The notes under the pieces: generated by a model | What the model was told of the DNA's origin: nothing | The model's input: only the letters and a program-made list of their open reading frames with translations | Databases searched by the model: none | DNA from: Allobosea sp. Tri-44 | GTDB lineage: Bacteria; Pseudomonadota; Alphaproteobacteria; Rhizobiales; Beijerinckiaceae | Assembly: GCF_004123845.1 (NCBI RefSeq) | Contig: NZ_NBDP01000019.1 | Span: forward strand, 496,001-560,000 | Reading direction: 5' to 3' | DNA: 64,000 nucleotides | Position numbers and translations under genes: made by a program | Shown: positions 1 to 9,236 of the stretch, one piece after another | Position numbering within the stretch: position 1 is the stretch's first letter | Layout: each line of letters begins with the position of its first letter

Positions 1-1
1 G

Positions 2-76
2 CACCATTTCAGCATGCTCGACGGGTTGAATGGCAGCGCACTGCTCGATCTGGCGCTGGCGACGGCGGGGAGCTGA
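2..76 (+). CDS. C-terminal end of an upstream gene, possibly an alpha/beta hydrolase (partial)
   Basis: Only the last 24 codons are in the window. The reading frame starts HHFSMLDGL and ends at a TGA whose final base is the first base of the next ATG (a 4-base ATGA overlap). The His-Phe-Ser-x-Leu-Asp pattern near the C-terminus resembles the segment after the catalytic histidine of small alpha/beta hydrolases, but this is a weak match over a very short stretch. The overlap indicates translation coupled to the aspartate dehydrogenase-like gene. Confidence 0.4.
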   Translation, partial: HHFSMLDGLNGSALLDLALATAGS

Positions 77-897
77 TGACGAACCGCATGCGCAAGCCAC
101 TCCGGATCGCGCTCATAGGCTGGGGGGCGATCAGCAGGCGTGTCGCGGAACTACTGTCGAGCGCGCAGGACGCTCGGCACGTCGCCATCGTTGCTGTCGG
201 CGCCCGCTCTGGTACGCGCGCCCAGGATATCCCTGTTGGCGCGGTCCTTATCACCGATCCGGCACAGCTCGCCGGGCTCGACCTCGATCTCGTGGTGGAG
301 GCAGCCGGTCGGGACGCGGTCTCAGCCTGGGGCGAAGTTGCCCTGCGTTCAGCGCCGGCTTTCGCGATCGCATCGGCCAGCGCGCTGACCGATGCCGCAC
401 TGCTCGAGCGCCTCCTGGCGACGGCCGAGGCCAACGGCAGCCAGCTCATTCTCCCTCCCGGCGCGCTCGCCGGGGTCGACGCCATCGCGGCCGCATCGGC
501 ACTGCCGCTCGACGAGGTCGTCCACAGCATCGTCAAGCCGCCCGCGGCCTGGCGTGGCACGCCGGCGGAGGAGATGCTCGCGCTCGACGCGTTGACCGCG
601 CCCGTCACCTTCTTCACCGGCTCGGCGCGCGAGGCGGCCATCCGCTTTCCTCAGAATGCCAATGTCGCGGTGATCTCGGCGCTTGCCGGCATCGGCCTCG
701 ACAGAACCCGAATCGAGCTCGTCGCCGATCCCGGCATCGCCGCGAACTGCCATCGCCTGAGCGTCTCCGGCGCCTTCGGTCGTCTCGATGTGACGATCGA
801 GAACAGGCCGCTGGCCGGCAACCCGAAATCCTCGGAGATGGCGGCGCTCAGTCTCGTCAGGATGATCAGAAACAAGGTCGCCTTGCTTTCTCGATAG
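76..897 (+). CDS. L-aspartate dehydrogenase-like protein (NadX/DUF108 family)
   Basis: The 273-residue protein starts with an NAD(P)-binding Rossmann fold: a beta strand IALIGWGAIS at residues 10-19 supplies the glycine-rich loop. A conserved stretch LPPGALAGVDAI at about residues 133-144 and the C-terminal NANVAVISALAGIGLDRT are typical of the aspartate dehydrogenase family, which converts L-aspartate to iminoaspartate or oxaloacetate and can feed NAD synthesis. Length is usual for the family. It overlaps the preceding stop by 4 bases, so it is the distal gene of an operon that begins outside the window. Some homologues act in other amino-acid or amine catabolism, so the substrate is uncertain. 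Confidence 0.85.
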   Translation: MTNRMRKPLRIALIGWGAISRRVAELLSSAQDARHVAIVAVGARSGTRAQDIPVGAVLITDPAQLAGLDLDLVVEAAGRDAVSAWGEVALRSAPAFAIASASALTDAALLERLLATAEANGSQLILPPGALAGVDAIAAASALPLDEVVHSIVKPPAAWRGTPAEEMLALDALTAPVTFFTGSAREAAIRFPQNANVAVISALAGIGLDRTRIELVADPGIAANCHRLSVSGAFGRLDVTIENRPLAGNPKSSEMAALSLVRMIRNKVALLSR

Positions 898-1039
898 ATC
901 ACCCTAGGGCTCCCGGCGCATCTTAGCCGAGCCTGAAGAGCCATTCGTTGACGCGTCGATTGTCTCGGCTCAGCGCTCGCGGGCCTCGGGAGAGTCCAAC
1001 GCGTCTTTCGGCCAATTTTGAAGTGGGACGTAACAGAGC

Positions 1040-2950
1040 TTATTCGCGCGCTTCTGATTTGTTGCTGCTGCCTGGTTGGGCCAAGGCGGCCTTCGCCTCG
1101 GTGCACGCCTGCGAGGCCTCTTCAACCGAGCGAGTCGGACGCATCAGATATTGAGTCCGTGCTTCGGTAAAGTTGCTGAGCGGATCAGGGCTGGAGAACG
1201 AGCCGGCAATGGAGAAATCCCGAGATTGATCCGCCCCGAAAACGGACGTGATCGTTGCAGGAAAACGGAAGGGACCTTCGGGCTCGATCAGGAGCCAGGC
1301 ACGCGCGAGCTCCGGGCAGGCGACCCCTCTCAACACCTGGGTCGCCACGCGATTGCTGCCAGGCATCCCGGGGAAGTTCCCGATCAACCACGGCTGCCCG
1401 GTCGAACTCGCGCCCATGACATGCAGCGTTCCGGGCGAACGCCCGGTCAGGTCAATCACTGGCGTGCCCGCCTGAAAACCAGCTTGATCCACTGTTTTTC
1501 TTACAGCCTCGATGAATACCCCCGTGCTCGGGGCGACCCGCAGCGCGCCGCCGCGATCCCCGAGATCGACGAGATAGTCCGCTTTGCGCAAGGGACCGGG
1601 CTGATAATACGGCTTCTCGACGCCGAATAGGATCTGGCCTGCGGTGATGAACTGGGCGCCAAACGCAAAAGGTAGCAACAAGGCCATTGCGTTTGCCGGG
1701 GCAGGGCCTACTCGAATAAAGGTAACTCCGGATAGTACCCAAAAAAATCCCGAAAGACCGGCCATAAACCAATAATTATTTGCTGATCCAAATATAAATG
1801 CAAACGGCAATGACCCAATAAGGAGTGCTTTTGCGATCTTGCCTTCAATTTTTGGGTTAGATCGGTCGAATCTATTATAAACTAAAGCGAACAATCCCGC
1901 CGAGAGGCCAATTGAAGCCAGGAATAATTGCTGCCATAGGCCATAATCGTATGGGCCGCCCAATAGTCCAAAAACAAGCGACATTGCGAGGACGGCGCAT
2001 ATGATACTGCTGGCATATGAAATTGCTCGAAGCGCCCCGTTTCCTGAACTGACCAGGGATGCTGAGATGATCAGCGCCAAGCAGCCGAAGGTGAGCGCCC
2101 GGAGAGCTTCCCAATTGAAAGGTAGTGGATCTATTCTGACTATAGCTGAGAGCGTATGGCCCATTCCATAAGCGCCAGCCTTTTCAAGCCCGACCGAAAA
2201 CCTTTCTACAAAGCCGAACAGGGAACCGTCGAGTAGCAGAGCGGCTGTCACAAGGAGGCTGCAAAAGAGCAGGGCCACCACGGCGACAAGCCCAACGCTT
2301 AATTTCCTGGTTACAACAAGATACACAAGCGAGAGCAATCCCGCGATTGCAGCCGTTGTTGGCTTTGCCATGAATGCCAGCCAGCCTCCAAACGCAATCA
2401 ACGTCCAGCCGACCGCGCTGGTGCGGCCAAACGTTCTTTGCGATATCAGCAGTCCAATGGCCGTCACCATCAAGGCTTGAAGAGCAAGCCAATTATAGCT
2501 GGGCGTTGGCAGCCACAGGCGGAGTATGGCGAGAGATGTCGTGCCCAGCGCCGCGGCAACGATCAGGCGCGGCAGCCGCTCCCTCGCCTGGCTTTGCAGG
2601 GGGGCGGCTAATGCGAGCCATGCGAGAGTCGATGCTAAGGCGAATGTAATTAATATATTCAATTGCCTCAGCGTCGAAATACTATGCCCCGAGATTTCAT
2701 ATAATATGTAGTAAACAAGTCCGAATTGCGAAAGGTTGTTTTTGTACTTAAGTGGTTCTGCGATAGTTGCTAGATAATACCCCTCATCAATTAAATCTAT
2801 GCCTTTGGCAGCATTGAGCAGAGTCGCTCCCAGTATTGCTATCGAACAAACAGCTGAGGCAACTAGCGTAATTCGGCTCAAGGCGAAGCGCTTCAAAGAA
2901 ATATTGTTCATCCATGCGATCCGATCAGGAACTGCCGTATTAAGCGACAA
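1040..2950 (-). CDS. Polytopic membrane protein, GT39-like glycosyltransferase candidate
   Basis: The 636-residue protein has about a dozen hydrophobic segments from residue 25 to about 440 and a soluble C-terminal part. Shortly after the first membrane segment lies GIDLIDEGYYLA, the acidic Asp-Glu-Gly-Tyr loop seen in dolichyl-phosphate-mannose mannosyltransferase/ArnT-like enzymes, which use polyprenyl-phosphate sugars on the outer face of the inner membrane. I infer a sugar transferase role from this and from the polysaccharide genes next to it. Base composition is clearly more AT-rich than in the neighbours (for example around 1750-2900), suggesting separate acquisition. The start at 2950 is a TTG; an ATG at 2911 is an alternative. 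Confidence 0.7.
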   Translation of the reverse strand: MSLNTAVPDRIAWMNNISLKRFALSRITLVASAVCSIAILGATLLNAAKGIDLIDEGYYLATIAEPLKYKNNLSQFGLVYYILYEISGHSISTLRQLNILITFALASTLAWLALAAPLQSQARERLPRLIVAAALGTTSLAILRLWLPTPSYNWLALQALMVTAIGLLISQRTFGRTSAVGWTLIAFGGWLAFMAKPTTAAIAGLLSLVYLVVTRKLSVGLVAVVALLFCSLLVTAALLLDGSLFGFVERFSVGLEKAGAYGMGHTLSAIVRIDPLPFNWEALRALTFGCLALIISASLVSSGNGALRAISYASSIICAVLAMSLVFGLLGGPYDYGLWQQLFLASIGLSAGLFALVYNRFDRSNPKIEGKIAKALLIGSLPFAFIFGSANNYWFMAGLSGFFWVLSGVTFIRVGPAPANAMALLLPFAFGAQFITAGQILFGVEKPYYQPGPLRKADYLVDLGDRGGALRVAPSTGVFIEAVRKTVDQAGFQAGTPVIDLTGRSPGTLHVMGASSTGQPWLIGNFPGMPGSNRVATQVLRGVACPELARAWLLIEPEGPFRFPATITSVFGADQSRDFSIAGSFSSPDPLSNFTEARTQYLMRPTRSVEEASQACTEAKAALAQPGSSNKSEARE

Positions 2951-3140
2951 TCACCGTGAATTTTCACCGTGCGCCGGGCGGATATGGGTCATAACGCGCT
3001 CCTGCCTCGCCCGTTCGCCGCTGAGCATCCGCTGAAGGGCGGCGTAGATCGCAGGAATCTGCGTCAACTGATAGAAGCCGGACGTCGTCTGAACCATCAT
3101 GGGCTCCATCGGCTGAGCAGCCGCTTGTTGGCTGGCAAGG

Positions 3141-3521
3141 TCAGGAACTCAGATAACCCAGCCATACAGCCCCGATTGCGATCCAGGCGATCGCCGCCAG
3201 CTTTTCAGGCGGAAGGCTTTCGCCAAGCCAAAAATACGCTCCTATTGCGGTCATGGGCGCAATCAAGCTCGCTATGGGCAGCATAAAGCTGAGCGGCAGT
3301 TTGATCATGGCCGAGTACCAACATGCGGCACCGACAGCGACCATCAGCCCGGCCACCCAGAAGAGCGGGTCGACAAGGAGTCGGGAGAGCCCGGTGAGTA
3401 TTGGGCTTCCCGATCCGGAGACTTCGCCGATCTGCATCATACGCGTCTTGAACAAGAGCTGCGAGCCTGCGACCGAGATCAGGCTGACGGCGAAAAGAAG
3501 CAGAGCTGTCAACTGGGGCAC
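3141..3521 (-). CDS. EamA/SMR-type small membrane transporter, ArnE-like flippase candidate
   Basis: A 126-residue protein with four predicted membrane helices (about residues 4-22, 50-68, 72-92 and 105-124). The last helix pair, with PLSFMLPIASLIAPMTAI and a Gly-Glu-Ser-Leu-Pro turn, matches the half-size members of the drug/metabolite superfamily. These include EmrE-like exporters and the ArnE/ArnF subunits that flip undecaprenyl-phosphate sugars. The start is a GTG at 3521 with GGAGG seven bases upstream. Its place among polysaccharide genes, with a polyprenyl-phosphate glycosyltransferase and a GT39-like protein nearby, favours lipid-linked sugar flipping, but this is inference. Confidence 0.75.
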   Translation of the reverse strand: MPQLTALLLFAVSLISVAGSQLLFKTRMMQIGEVSGSGSPILTGLSRLLVDPLFWVAGLMVAVGAACWYSAMIKLPLSFMLPIASLIAPMTAIGAYFWLGESLPPEKLAAIAWIAIGAVWLGYLSS

Positions 3522-3534
3522 TCATCTGCCTCCT

Positions 3535-4593
3535 TTAAGAAGATCTTGCGGCTTTGGGCTCCGCAATTTTTGAATCGTGCTGCAAGCGCATGATCATTGG
3601 CGAGGCGAGCCCCGCCGGCAGTTTCTCGAGCAACCCAAGAAGGCCGAGCGCCCTTGCCGTCGACTGCACCTTGCCGGCCAACCCGCCTTGCCGCTCCCTG
3701 AACAGGGGATCCTGATCAAAGCGGCGCATTGCTGCTGCAAGGACACCGCGATCGAAGGAGATCGACAGCCGGTTGGTGCGGGCGAGACGTTTGACCCGGG
3801 ATGCCGTGATGAAGTTCAGTTCTTCCCAGATCCCTGGCAGCTTCTTTACGGTCTCCCGATAGAGATAGGCCGTGGCTCGTGGAAGGAAGGGAACCAATGG
3901 AATGCCGAAATGCGGCTCGTACGGCACCGCGTAGTTGGGGCACAGGTGAACCATAGTTCCTCCAGGTGCCAGGACACTGGCCATGCCGCGGAAGGCGCCT
4001 GCGAGGTCGGGAATATGTTCAAGTACGTTCGTCGAGTAGATCAGGTCGAATTGCCCGTGTCTGGCGGGGTCGAGCTGTTCTGCGCCAATACCTAGCCATT
4101 CTGCGCGATAGGTGTCGGGCAGGCGGCGCAGGATCGCCGCGCCGATTTCGGGCATGAAGCCAAAGCCCGAGGCTCCGGGTTCGAGGCCTGTGATGTCCAC
4201 GCCGGATTGGCGCAGAAAACTGGCGAGAAGCCCGATTCCACAACCAACCTCGAGGACACGCATACCGGGGCGCAGCAACGGGACGACGAGTTCGAGCCCG
4301 ACGCCGGCCTCGTTGGCATAGGTCGCGAGCAATTGGGTCGCTTCTTCCGGGCCGAGGCCGCAACGCTGCGCCACGGCTGCGATGTCCGGAGTGGCGAGTA
4401 CGGCCTCCGAGAAAGTCTTGAACTCAGCAGCCACTGGCGAAACGTCGGGCATCAAGAGAGATTCGCGCCAATACCGACGGGTGCCCGGCCAGGCCACAGC
4501 GCGCAACATGCCTACCGACAGAGTCGAACTCTCCCGTTGCGTCCATGGTCTCCCGTCTGCACATTGTTCCGGCGTTTCCATCGCGGCGCCCAA
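3535..4593 (-). CDS. Class I SAM-dependent methyltransferase
   Basis: The core contains the SAM-binding glycine loop VLEVGCGIGLLASFL followed by an acidic residue in GLEP, and a later LIYSTNVLEHIPDL motif IV region, all of the Methyltransf_11/23 type. The 352-residue frame is long for the fold. The first 28-47 residues look unlike protein, so translation may really begin at the ATG at 4509 or 4452. Only 13 bases separate it from the EamA-like gene, so the two are probably cotranscribed. The substrate is likely a sugar or lipid-linked sugar of the surface polysaccharide, inferred from context only. Confidence 0.8.
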   Translation of the reverse strand: MGAAMETPEQCADGRPWTQRESSTLSVGMLRAVAWPGTRRYWRESLLMPDVSPVAAEFKTFSEAVLATPDIAAVAQRCGLGPEEATQLLATYANEAGVGLELVVPLLRPGMRVLEVGCGIGLLASFLRQSGVDITGLEPGASGFGFMPEIGAAILRRLPDTYRAEWLGIGAEQLDPARHGQFDLIYSTNVLEHIPDLAGAFRGMASVLAPGGTMVHLCPNYAVPYEPHFGIPLVPFLPRATAYLYRETVKKLPGIWEELNFITASRVKRLARTNRLSISFDRGVLAAAMRRFDQDPLFRERQGGLAGKVQSTARALGLLGLLEKLPAGLASPMIMRLQHDSKIAEPKAARSS

Positions 4594-4707
4594 TCGCCGA
4601 CGCGGTTGCTAATGCACCAACCCGCGCGCTGCGCGCAAGTGAGCTCTATGCCACCCGCAAGATGGGAGAGGGACGGCTATTCACCACCCATGCCGCAACT
4701 CCCCGGT

Positions 4708-5418
4708 TTAGGCCGAGACGATAGCGCGGGTCTGATCGAGGCCGAGGTTTAGAAGCGTGTCGACAATTGAAACGCCCGGGACAAAATCGCCCCAGACTTG
4801 CGGATATGGCTCCCCGAACCGGCCATAGTCCAGCCACTCTACCTGCATGCCGAGCGCTTTGAACTCTTGTTCGTCCAGATAACTCTTGGCCGAGGGACCG
4901 GACAGGTAGATCTGGGCACCTACGGCGGCCGAAAGTTTCACCAATCGCTCTGTTGGCTGCATTGCCGCCATGGCTTCCCGGGGCAGCAGATCGACGTCGC
5001 GGAGGAAGCGCGTCTCGATCTGCAGCGCTCTGCACAGGGCCGTGATCATGCCTTGGTTGACTTGCGACAGCGTCGGCAAATCCGCGACTGACTCGAACAG
5101 GCCCCGGACAACCGGAAATGCATCCTGGAAATGGGCCGCGCGGCGGTAAGACAGCTCGATGCTCTTCAGATGAGACTGCCACCAGCCTGGATCGGCAATG
5201 CGGATGCTGTCGATCGGCGCTTGGAAGTTGCCTTTCTGCTGAACGGGCACGGACAGCCAGTGAATGCCCTGAGGCGTCTTGATGGCATTGCGCGTGCGCC
5301 AGTCGCGCCGGGTGAACTGGACGCTGTCGAAGAACACGAACGTTTCACAAAGGGCGATGGCGGCGAAGAAACCTCGCCACGGTATATAGCCCGATTGAAT
5401 GATTGCGACGCGCTTCAT
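4708..5418 (-). CDS. WbqC family protein
   Basis: The N-terminus MKRVAIIQSGYIPWRGFFAA and the following VFFDSVQFTRRDWRTRN stretch are diagnostic of the WbqC family, whose members sit in O-antigen and exopolysaccharide loci and are thought to act in sugar modification, probably as N-acyl or glycine transfer enzymes. The protein is 236 residues, the normal length. It starts directly after the stop of the upstream sugar aminotransferase with no intergenic base. This pairing of an amino-sugar maker with WbqC is common and suggests WbqC acts on the amino sugar made by its neighbour. Confidence 0.85.
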   Translation of the reverse strand: MKRVAIIQSGYIPWRGFFAAIALCETFVFFDSVQFTRRDWRTRNAIKTPQGIHWLSVPVQQKGNFQAPIDSIRIADPGWWQSHLKSIELSYRRAAHFQDAFPVVRGLFESVADLPTLSQVNQGMITALCRALQIETRFLRDVDLLPREAMAAMQPTERLVKLSAAVGAQIYLSGPSAKSYLDEQEFKALGMQVEWLDYGRFGEPYPQVWGDFVPGVSIVDTLLNLGLDQTRAIVSA

Positions 5419-6573
5419 TCAGAGGGGGCGTCCGAAATAGTCAAAGATGGCTCGCACCACCCTGTCCACCTCGCTGTCGTCGAGGGTATAGTAGAGCGGC
5501 AAACGTAAAAGCCGGTTGCTGACCCGGTCGGTGACGGCCAGATCTCCCGACACACGTCCGTACTTGCGGCCGGCCGGAGCCGAATGGAGCGGCACGTAGT
5601 GAAAAACGGCGTTGATGTCGCGCGCCTGCAGATGCCGGATCAGATCGGCCCGTACGGCTTCCGACTCGAGCAGGAGCCAAAAGATATGGCCGTTGACATC
5701 GGTTCCCGTAGCGCTGGGCAGCGTCACGGTACCGTCCTCCGCCAGAGGCGCCAGGCGTTCGCGGTAGAGGTCATAGATGGCTCGCCGGCGCGCGCAGATG
5801 ATGTCGGCCTGTTCGAGTTGAGCCATGAGAAAGGCGCTGACGATCTCGCCCGGGCAATAGGACGAGCCGATATCCTGCCAGGTGTATTTGTCGACCTGGC
5901 CGCGGAAGAAGCGGCTACGGTCCGTGCCTTTTTCGCGAATGACCTCGGCGCGGTCGAGCAGGCGCTCATTGTTGAGAATGAGGGCGCCACCCTCTCCTGA
6001 GATGACATTCTTGGTCTCATGGAAGGACAGGCAACCGAGGTCGCCGATCGTTCCGAGAGGCTTGCCTTTGAACGTCGAGAGATGGGCTTGCGCTGCATCT
6101 TCCACCACCAGCAGATCGTGTCGGCGGGCGATGGCCATGATTGCGTCCATATCGCAGGCGAGGCCCGCGTAGTGAACTGGGACGACAACCTTGGTCCGCT
6201 CGGTGATGGCCGGTTCGATGCGAGCCGGATCGATATTGAGGGTGTCCTGCTCGATATCGACGAAAACGACGGTGGCGCCGCGCAGAACAAAGGCCGTCGC
6301 CGTGGCGGAGAAGGTGAACGACGGCATGATCACCTCGTCCCCCGGCCCGACCTCGGACAACATCGCGGCCATCTCGAGTGCCGCGGTGCAGGAGTGGGTC
6401 ATCAGCACGCGGCGGGCTGACAGCGCCTGCTCCAGCCACGTCTCGCAGCGCCGCATGAACGGCCCTCCGCCAGCGATGGTGCCGTTCTGGATAGCCTGAG
6501 CGATATACTCGAGTTCTTTCCCGACGATTGCAGGCCGACCGAAGGGTATCTTCTCGCTTCGAAGGTTGTTCAC
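5419..6573 (-). CDS. wecE: dTDP-4-amino-4,6-dideoxygalactose transaminase
   Basis: A 384-residue PLP-dependent aminotransferase of the DegT/DnrJ/EryC1 family. PLP would form a Schiff base with Lys188 in SFHETKNV, and Asp159 in VVEDAAQAH contacts the pyridine ring. The opening IPFGRPAIVGKELEYI and HSCTAALEMAAML are characteristic of WecE/RffA, which converts dTDP-4-keto-6-deoxyglucose to dTDP-4-amino-4,6-dideoxygalactose. It is followed without a gap by the WbqC gene. It starts close to and divergently from the methyltransferase at 6719. Members of this family with other amino-sugar specificity cannot be excluded. Confidence 0.88.
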   Translation of the reverse strand: MNNLRSEKIPFGRPAIVGKELEYIAQAIQNGTIAGGGPFMRRCETWLEQALSARRVLMTHSCTAALEMAAMLSEVGPGDEVIMPSFTFSATATAFVLRGATVVFVDIEQDTLNIDPARIEPAITERTKVVVPVHYAGLACDMDAIMAIARRHDLLVVEDAAQAHLSTFKGKPLGTIGDLGCLSFHETKNVISGEGGALILNNERLLDRAEVIREKGTDRSRFFRGQVDKYTWQDIGSSYCPGEIVSAFLMAQLEQADIICARRRAIYDLYRERLAPLAEDGTVTLPSATGTDVNGHIFWLLLESEAVRADLIRHLQARDINAVFHYVPLHSAPAGRKYGRVSGDLAVTDRVSNRLLRLPLYYTLDDSEVDRVVRAIFDYFGRPL

Positions 6574-6718
6574 AGTTTCGCTTTCAGAGTGCGCGGAAGC
6601 CGGCTCCCCAGCCCCCAGATGGGCCTGCGAGCCTAGGCTCGCGGGTTGTTTTGGCAGCCCGTGCTGGCTATGTCTACTTGCATCACGGGGCTTCTCCCGC
6701 TGTTCTCAGGACGCTGTT

Positions 6719-7876
6719 TTGGCCGACCAAATCGATTGCCACCGCAGGGATGATTGCCCAGCCTGCGGCAGCCAAGACTTCGTCGCTCTTCCGAGCCCGT
6801 CAGGCGACAGATCCGTCCTGAGCGATGGTCGCATCATGCCGCGCAGATTGGACAAGGTGGGGTGCCCGGCTTGTGGGCTCATTCGTCATCGCGTACCGCT
6901 CGCATCTGCCGAAGTGGCGGCGATATACGATGAGAACTACGCCTTGCCCGGCCAGTCGAGCCTTGCCGACGATGCCCGTGGTGAGGCTTACGCGCGCGTG
7001 GTGGCCGGCGCCCTCGCCGGAATGCCCGATCTCGGCCGCCTGCTCGAAATCGGCTGTGGCTCTGGTGCGACTGCCCGTTTCCTGGCCGGCATGTTGCCGG
7101 CTCACGAGATCCGGGGTGTCGATCCGGCCCTCCCGGGCGAGTTCTTGGGAGCCGTTGGCAAGGTCACGCTGGCGAGAGGGCTGCTCGAGGATCAAACGGG
7201 GCCGGCTTGGTGCGATTTCGATGCGGTGGTGTCGATCAATACGATCGAACATACGCCCGATCCCGCCGGCTTTCTGACGGCGATTGCCGCGCGCCTTCGC
7301 CCTGACGGCAAGGCGGTTGTAATCTGCCCAGTCGCGAACCCCGCGAATTGCGAACTGCTGTTCTTCGATCACCTGTGGACGTTATCGCGTGCTGCGTTTC
7401 ATGCATTCGCGGCTGCAGCAGGGCTCCGGGTCGCAAAGACGCTTGCCCTCGACAAGGACCTCACCTGTTTCCAGGTCTTCGTGATGGAGAAAGGGGACGG
7501 CGCTCGGGAGCCGGTGGCGGTGGCGAACCCCGACGATGCAGCCCGATACCTGGCCGCCTGGCGAGAGCTCGATGACCTTTGGTGTGATCGACTCGACGTC
7601 CTCGGTGGCCGTGTTCAGATCTTTGGTGCAGGGCAAATGGCCGCGGTCATCCGAGCCTATGCTCCGCGTACCTGGGCCCGCGCCGAGCGGCTTGTCGTCG
7701 ACGATCCAGTTGATGCCTGGGATCTTGGTCGGGTCGAGCGCTATGTCGCGGAGGATCATGCCCACGGTTACCGCACGATCGTGGCGGTCAACCCGCTGGT
7801 AAAGGCAGTCATCGCCGAGCGGATACGGCGAGACGGCGGCGAGCCCGTTGTCATGCCGGATACCATTCAGTTCTAG
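6719..7876 (+). CDS. Class I SAM methyltransferase with zinc-binding head and C-methyltransferase-type tail
   Basis: Three parts are visible: an N-terminal cysteine pair set (CPACGSQDF and CPACGLIRH) typical of the putative zinc-binding domain of sugar C-methyltransferases, a SAM-binding loop LLEIGCGSGATARFL followed by a VSINTIEHTPDP region, and a C-terminal Rossmann-like segment VQIFGAGQMAAVI. This layout is that of NDP-hexose C-methyltransferases or related enzymes. The open frame extends upstream to 6566, but I prefer the TTG at 6719, which has AGGA about seven bases upstream. The longer frame would overlap the divergent aminotransferase gene. It probably modifies a nucleotide sugar for the surface polysaccharide. 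Confidence 0.8.
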   Translation: MADQIDCHRRDDCPACGSQDFVALPSPSGDRSVLSDGRIMPRRLDKVGCPACGLIRHRVPLASAEVAAIYDENYALPGQSSLADDARGEAYARVVAGALAGMPDLGRLLEIGCGSGATARFLAGMLPAHEIRGVDPALPGEFLGAVGKVTLARGLLEDQTGPAWCDFDAVVSINTIEHTPDPAGFLTAIAARLRPDGKAVVICPVANPANCELLFFDHLWTLSRAAFHAFAAAAGLRVAKTLALDKDLTCFQVFVMEKGDGAREPVAVANPDDAARYLAAWRELDDLWCDRLDVLGGRVQIFGAGQMAAVIRAYAPRTWARAERLVVDDPVDAWDLGRVERYVAEDHAHGYRTIVAVNPLVKAVIAERIRRDGGEPVVMPDTIQF

Positions 7877-8133
7877 GAGCGCCATGGCCATCAACGCACT
7901 GTTCTGCGTCGATGATTTCACATTCGAGACGGCGCGACGATCGTCCTGCCGGCCCTTCTCGGCCAATCCTTCACAGAAGATCAGGACGTGCGCCAGCTAC
8001 TGGCTACGGAGTCAAGATGCCGCGGTCCTTGAATGAGCATTTCGCCTCCCGCCGCCGCTAACGGCCGGACCGCGCTCTCGCAGCTACGAGGGCGGGTTCG
8101 CTCGCCCTGGCGTAGCCCGCCTTTCGCAGTGGT

Positions 8134-9126
8134 TCAGCCGTGCGACTTGGTGGCCGGGCCGCGGTGAATTCGGCGCACGACCGCATAGGGACGGCGCTTG
8201 GTCTCCGAAAATATATTCGCGATATAGATTCCAAGAATTCCGAGGATAAGGGTCGTCAATCCGCCGAAGAAGCAGATCGCGACGATCAAGGACGCCCAGC
8301 CGTCAGCCGCTACGCCCGTCCAAAGATAGCGCGCGACAATGTAAAGGACAGCCGCGCCAGATAAAACAGCCGTCCCCAATCCAAGATAAAGGATCATGTA
8401 GAGGAGTTTGGTCGAGGTGGTCGTAACGTACTTCACCAGCATCTCGACTCGCTTCGCTACCGAATAGGACGTCGGCGACAAAGTCAGCTTTGAAACTGTG
8501 AGCGGCTCCTGACGAAAGCCCGTCAACAACCAAAGATGTGCGATGAAGAATTCGCGGTCACGATGGCGGATCAGCTCGCGCACATATTGGCGCGTCATCA
8601 GGCGTGCGGTGACGAGGTTACGCGGCAGCTTCTGGTCGCTCAGCTTGTCAACGAGCCAGAAGAACGTGTTTCCTGTCACCCGCTCGAACCAACCGCCACG
8701 GCGAGCCTCCTGGACGCCATAAACGACGTCGCAGTCGCCTATATGGAAGCGGTTCCAAAAGCTGGTCAGGAGTTCGGGCTCCTCCTCCAAGTCACTGTCG
8801 ATCAAGAAGACGTAGTCGCCCGACGCGATCGTCAGCCCGGTCATCATCGCCTTGTGATGACCAAAATTGCGAGACAGATCGACCACGATGACGCGGGAAT
8901 CCCTGTCCTTCAGGTCGAGCGCGCGAGCCAGACTGTCATCGGGCGAGCCGTCATTGACCAACACCAGTTCAATGTCCTGACAGAGACCGGCAGCAGCGGC
9001 CATGCAGCGTTCATAGAATGGCTCAATTGTATCCGCCGACCGATAGAGAGTGGAAACGATCGAGAGCTTTATCCGGGGCCTGTCCATATCAACCGAAATC
9101 ATCTGAGTGGCTCGCACGATGCGCAC
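8134..9126 (-). CDS. Polyprenyl-phosphate glycosyltransferase (GT2, GtrB/DPM1-like)
   Basis: The protein has an N-terminal GT-A domain (LSIVSTLYRSADTIEPF, VLVNDGSPDDSL and the LIDSDLEEEPE metal-binding region) and two C-terminal membrane helices around residues 235-262 and 275-305. This is the architecture of undecaprenyl-phosphate sugar synthases such as GtrB and ArnC, which load a sugar onto the lipid carrier on the cytoplasmic side. With the EamA-like small transporter and the GT39-like membrane protein, it would complete a charge-flip-transfer set for decorating a polysaccharide. An internal start at Met9 or Met14 is possible because the first residues are poorly conserved in kind. Confidence 0.85.
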   Translation of the reverse strand: MRIVRATQMISVDMDRPRIKLSIVSTLYRSADTIEPFYERCMAAAAGLCQDIELVLVNDGSPDDSLARALDLKDRDSRVIVVDLSRNFGHHKAMMTGLTIASGDYVFLIDSDLEEEPELLTSFWNRFHIGDCDVVYGVQEARRGGWFERVTGNTFFWLVDKLSDQKLPRNLVTARLMTRQYVRELIRHRDREFFIAHLWLLTGFRQEPLTVSKLTLSPTSYSVAKRVEMLVKYVTTTSTKLLYMILYLGLGTAVLSGAAVLYIVARYLWTGVAADGWASLIVAICFFGGLTTLILGILGIYIANIFSETKRRPYAVVRRIHRGPATKSHG

Positions 9127-9236
9127 CCGTCATGACATTGTCGGTCGTGGTGCTGTCAACTCTCCAAGCGCCTCTGATTTTGAGGGAGTCCGATACGGTG
9201 TCCATCGAAACTGGTGACCCGGTTCGGTCAGCTCGT

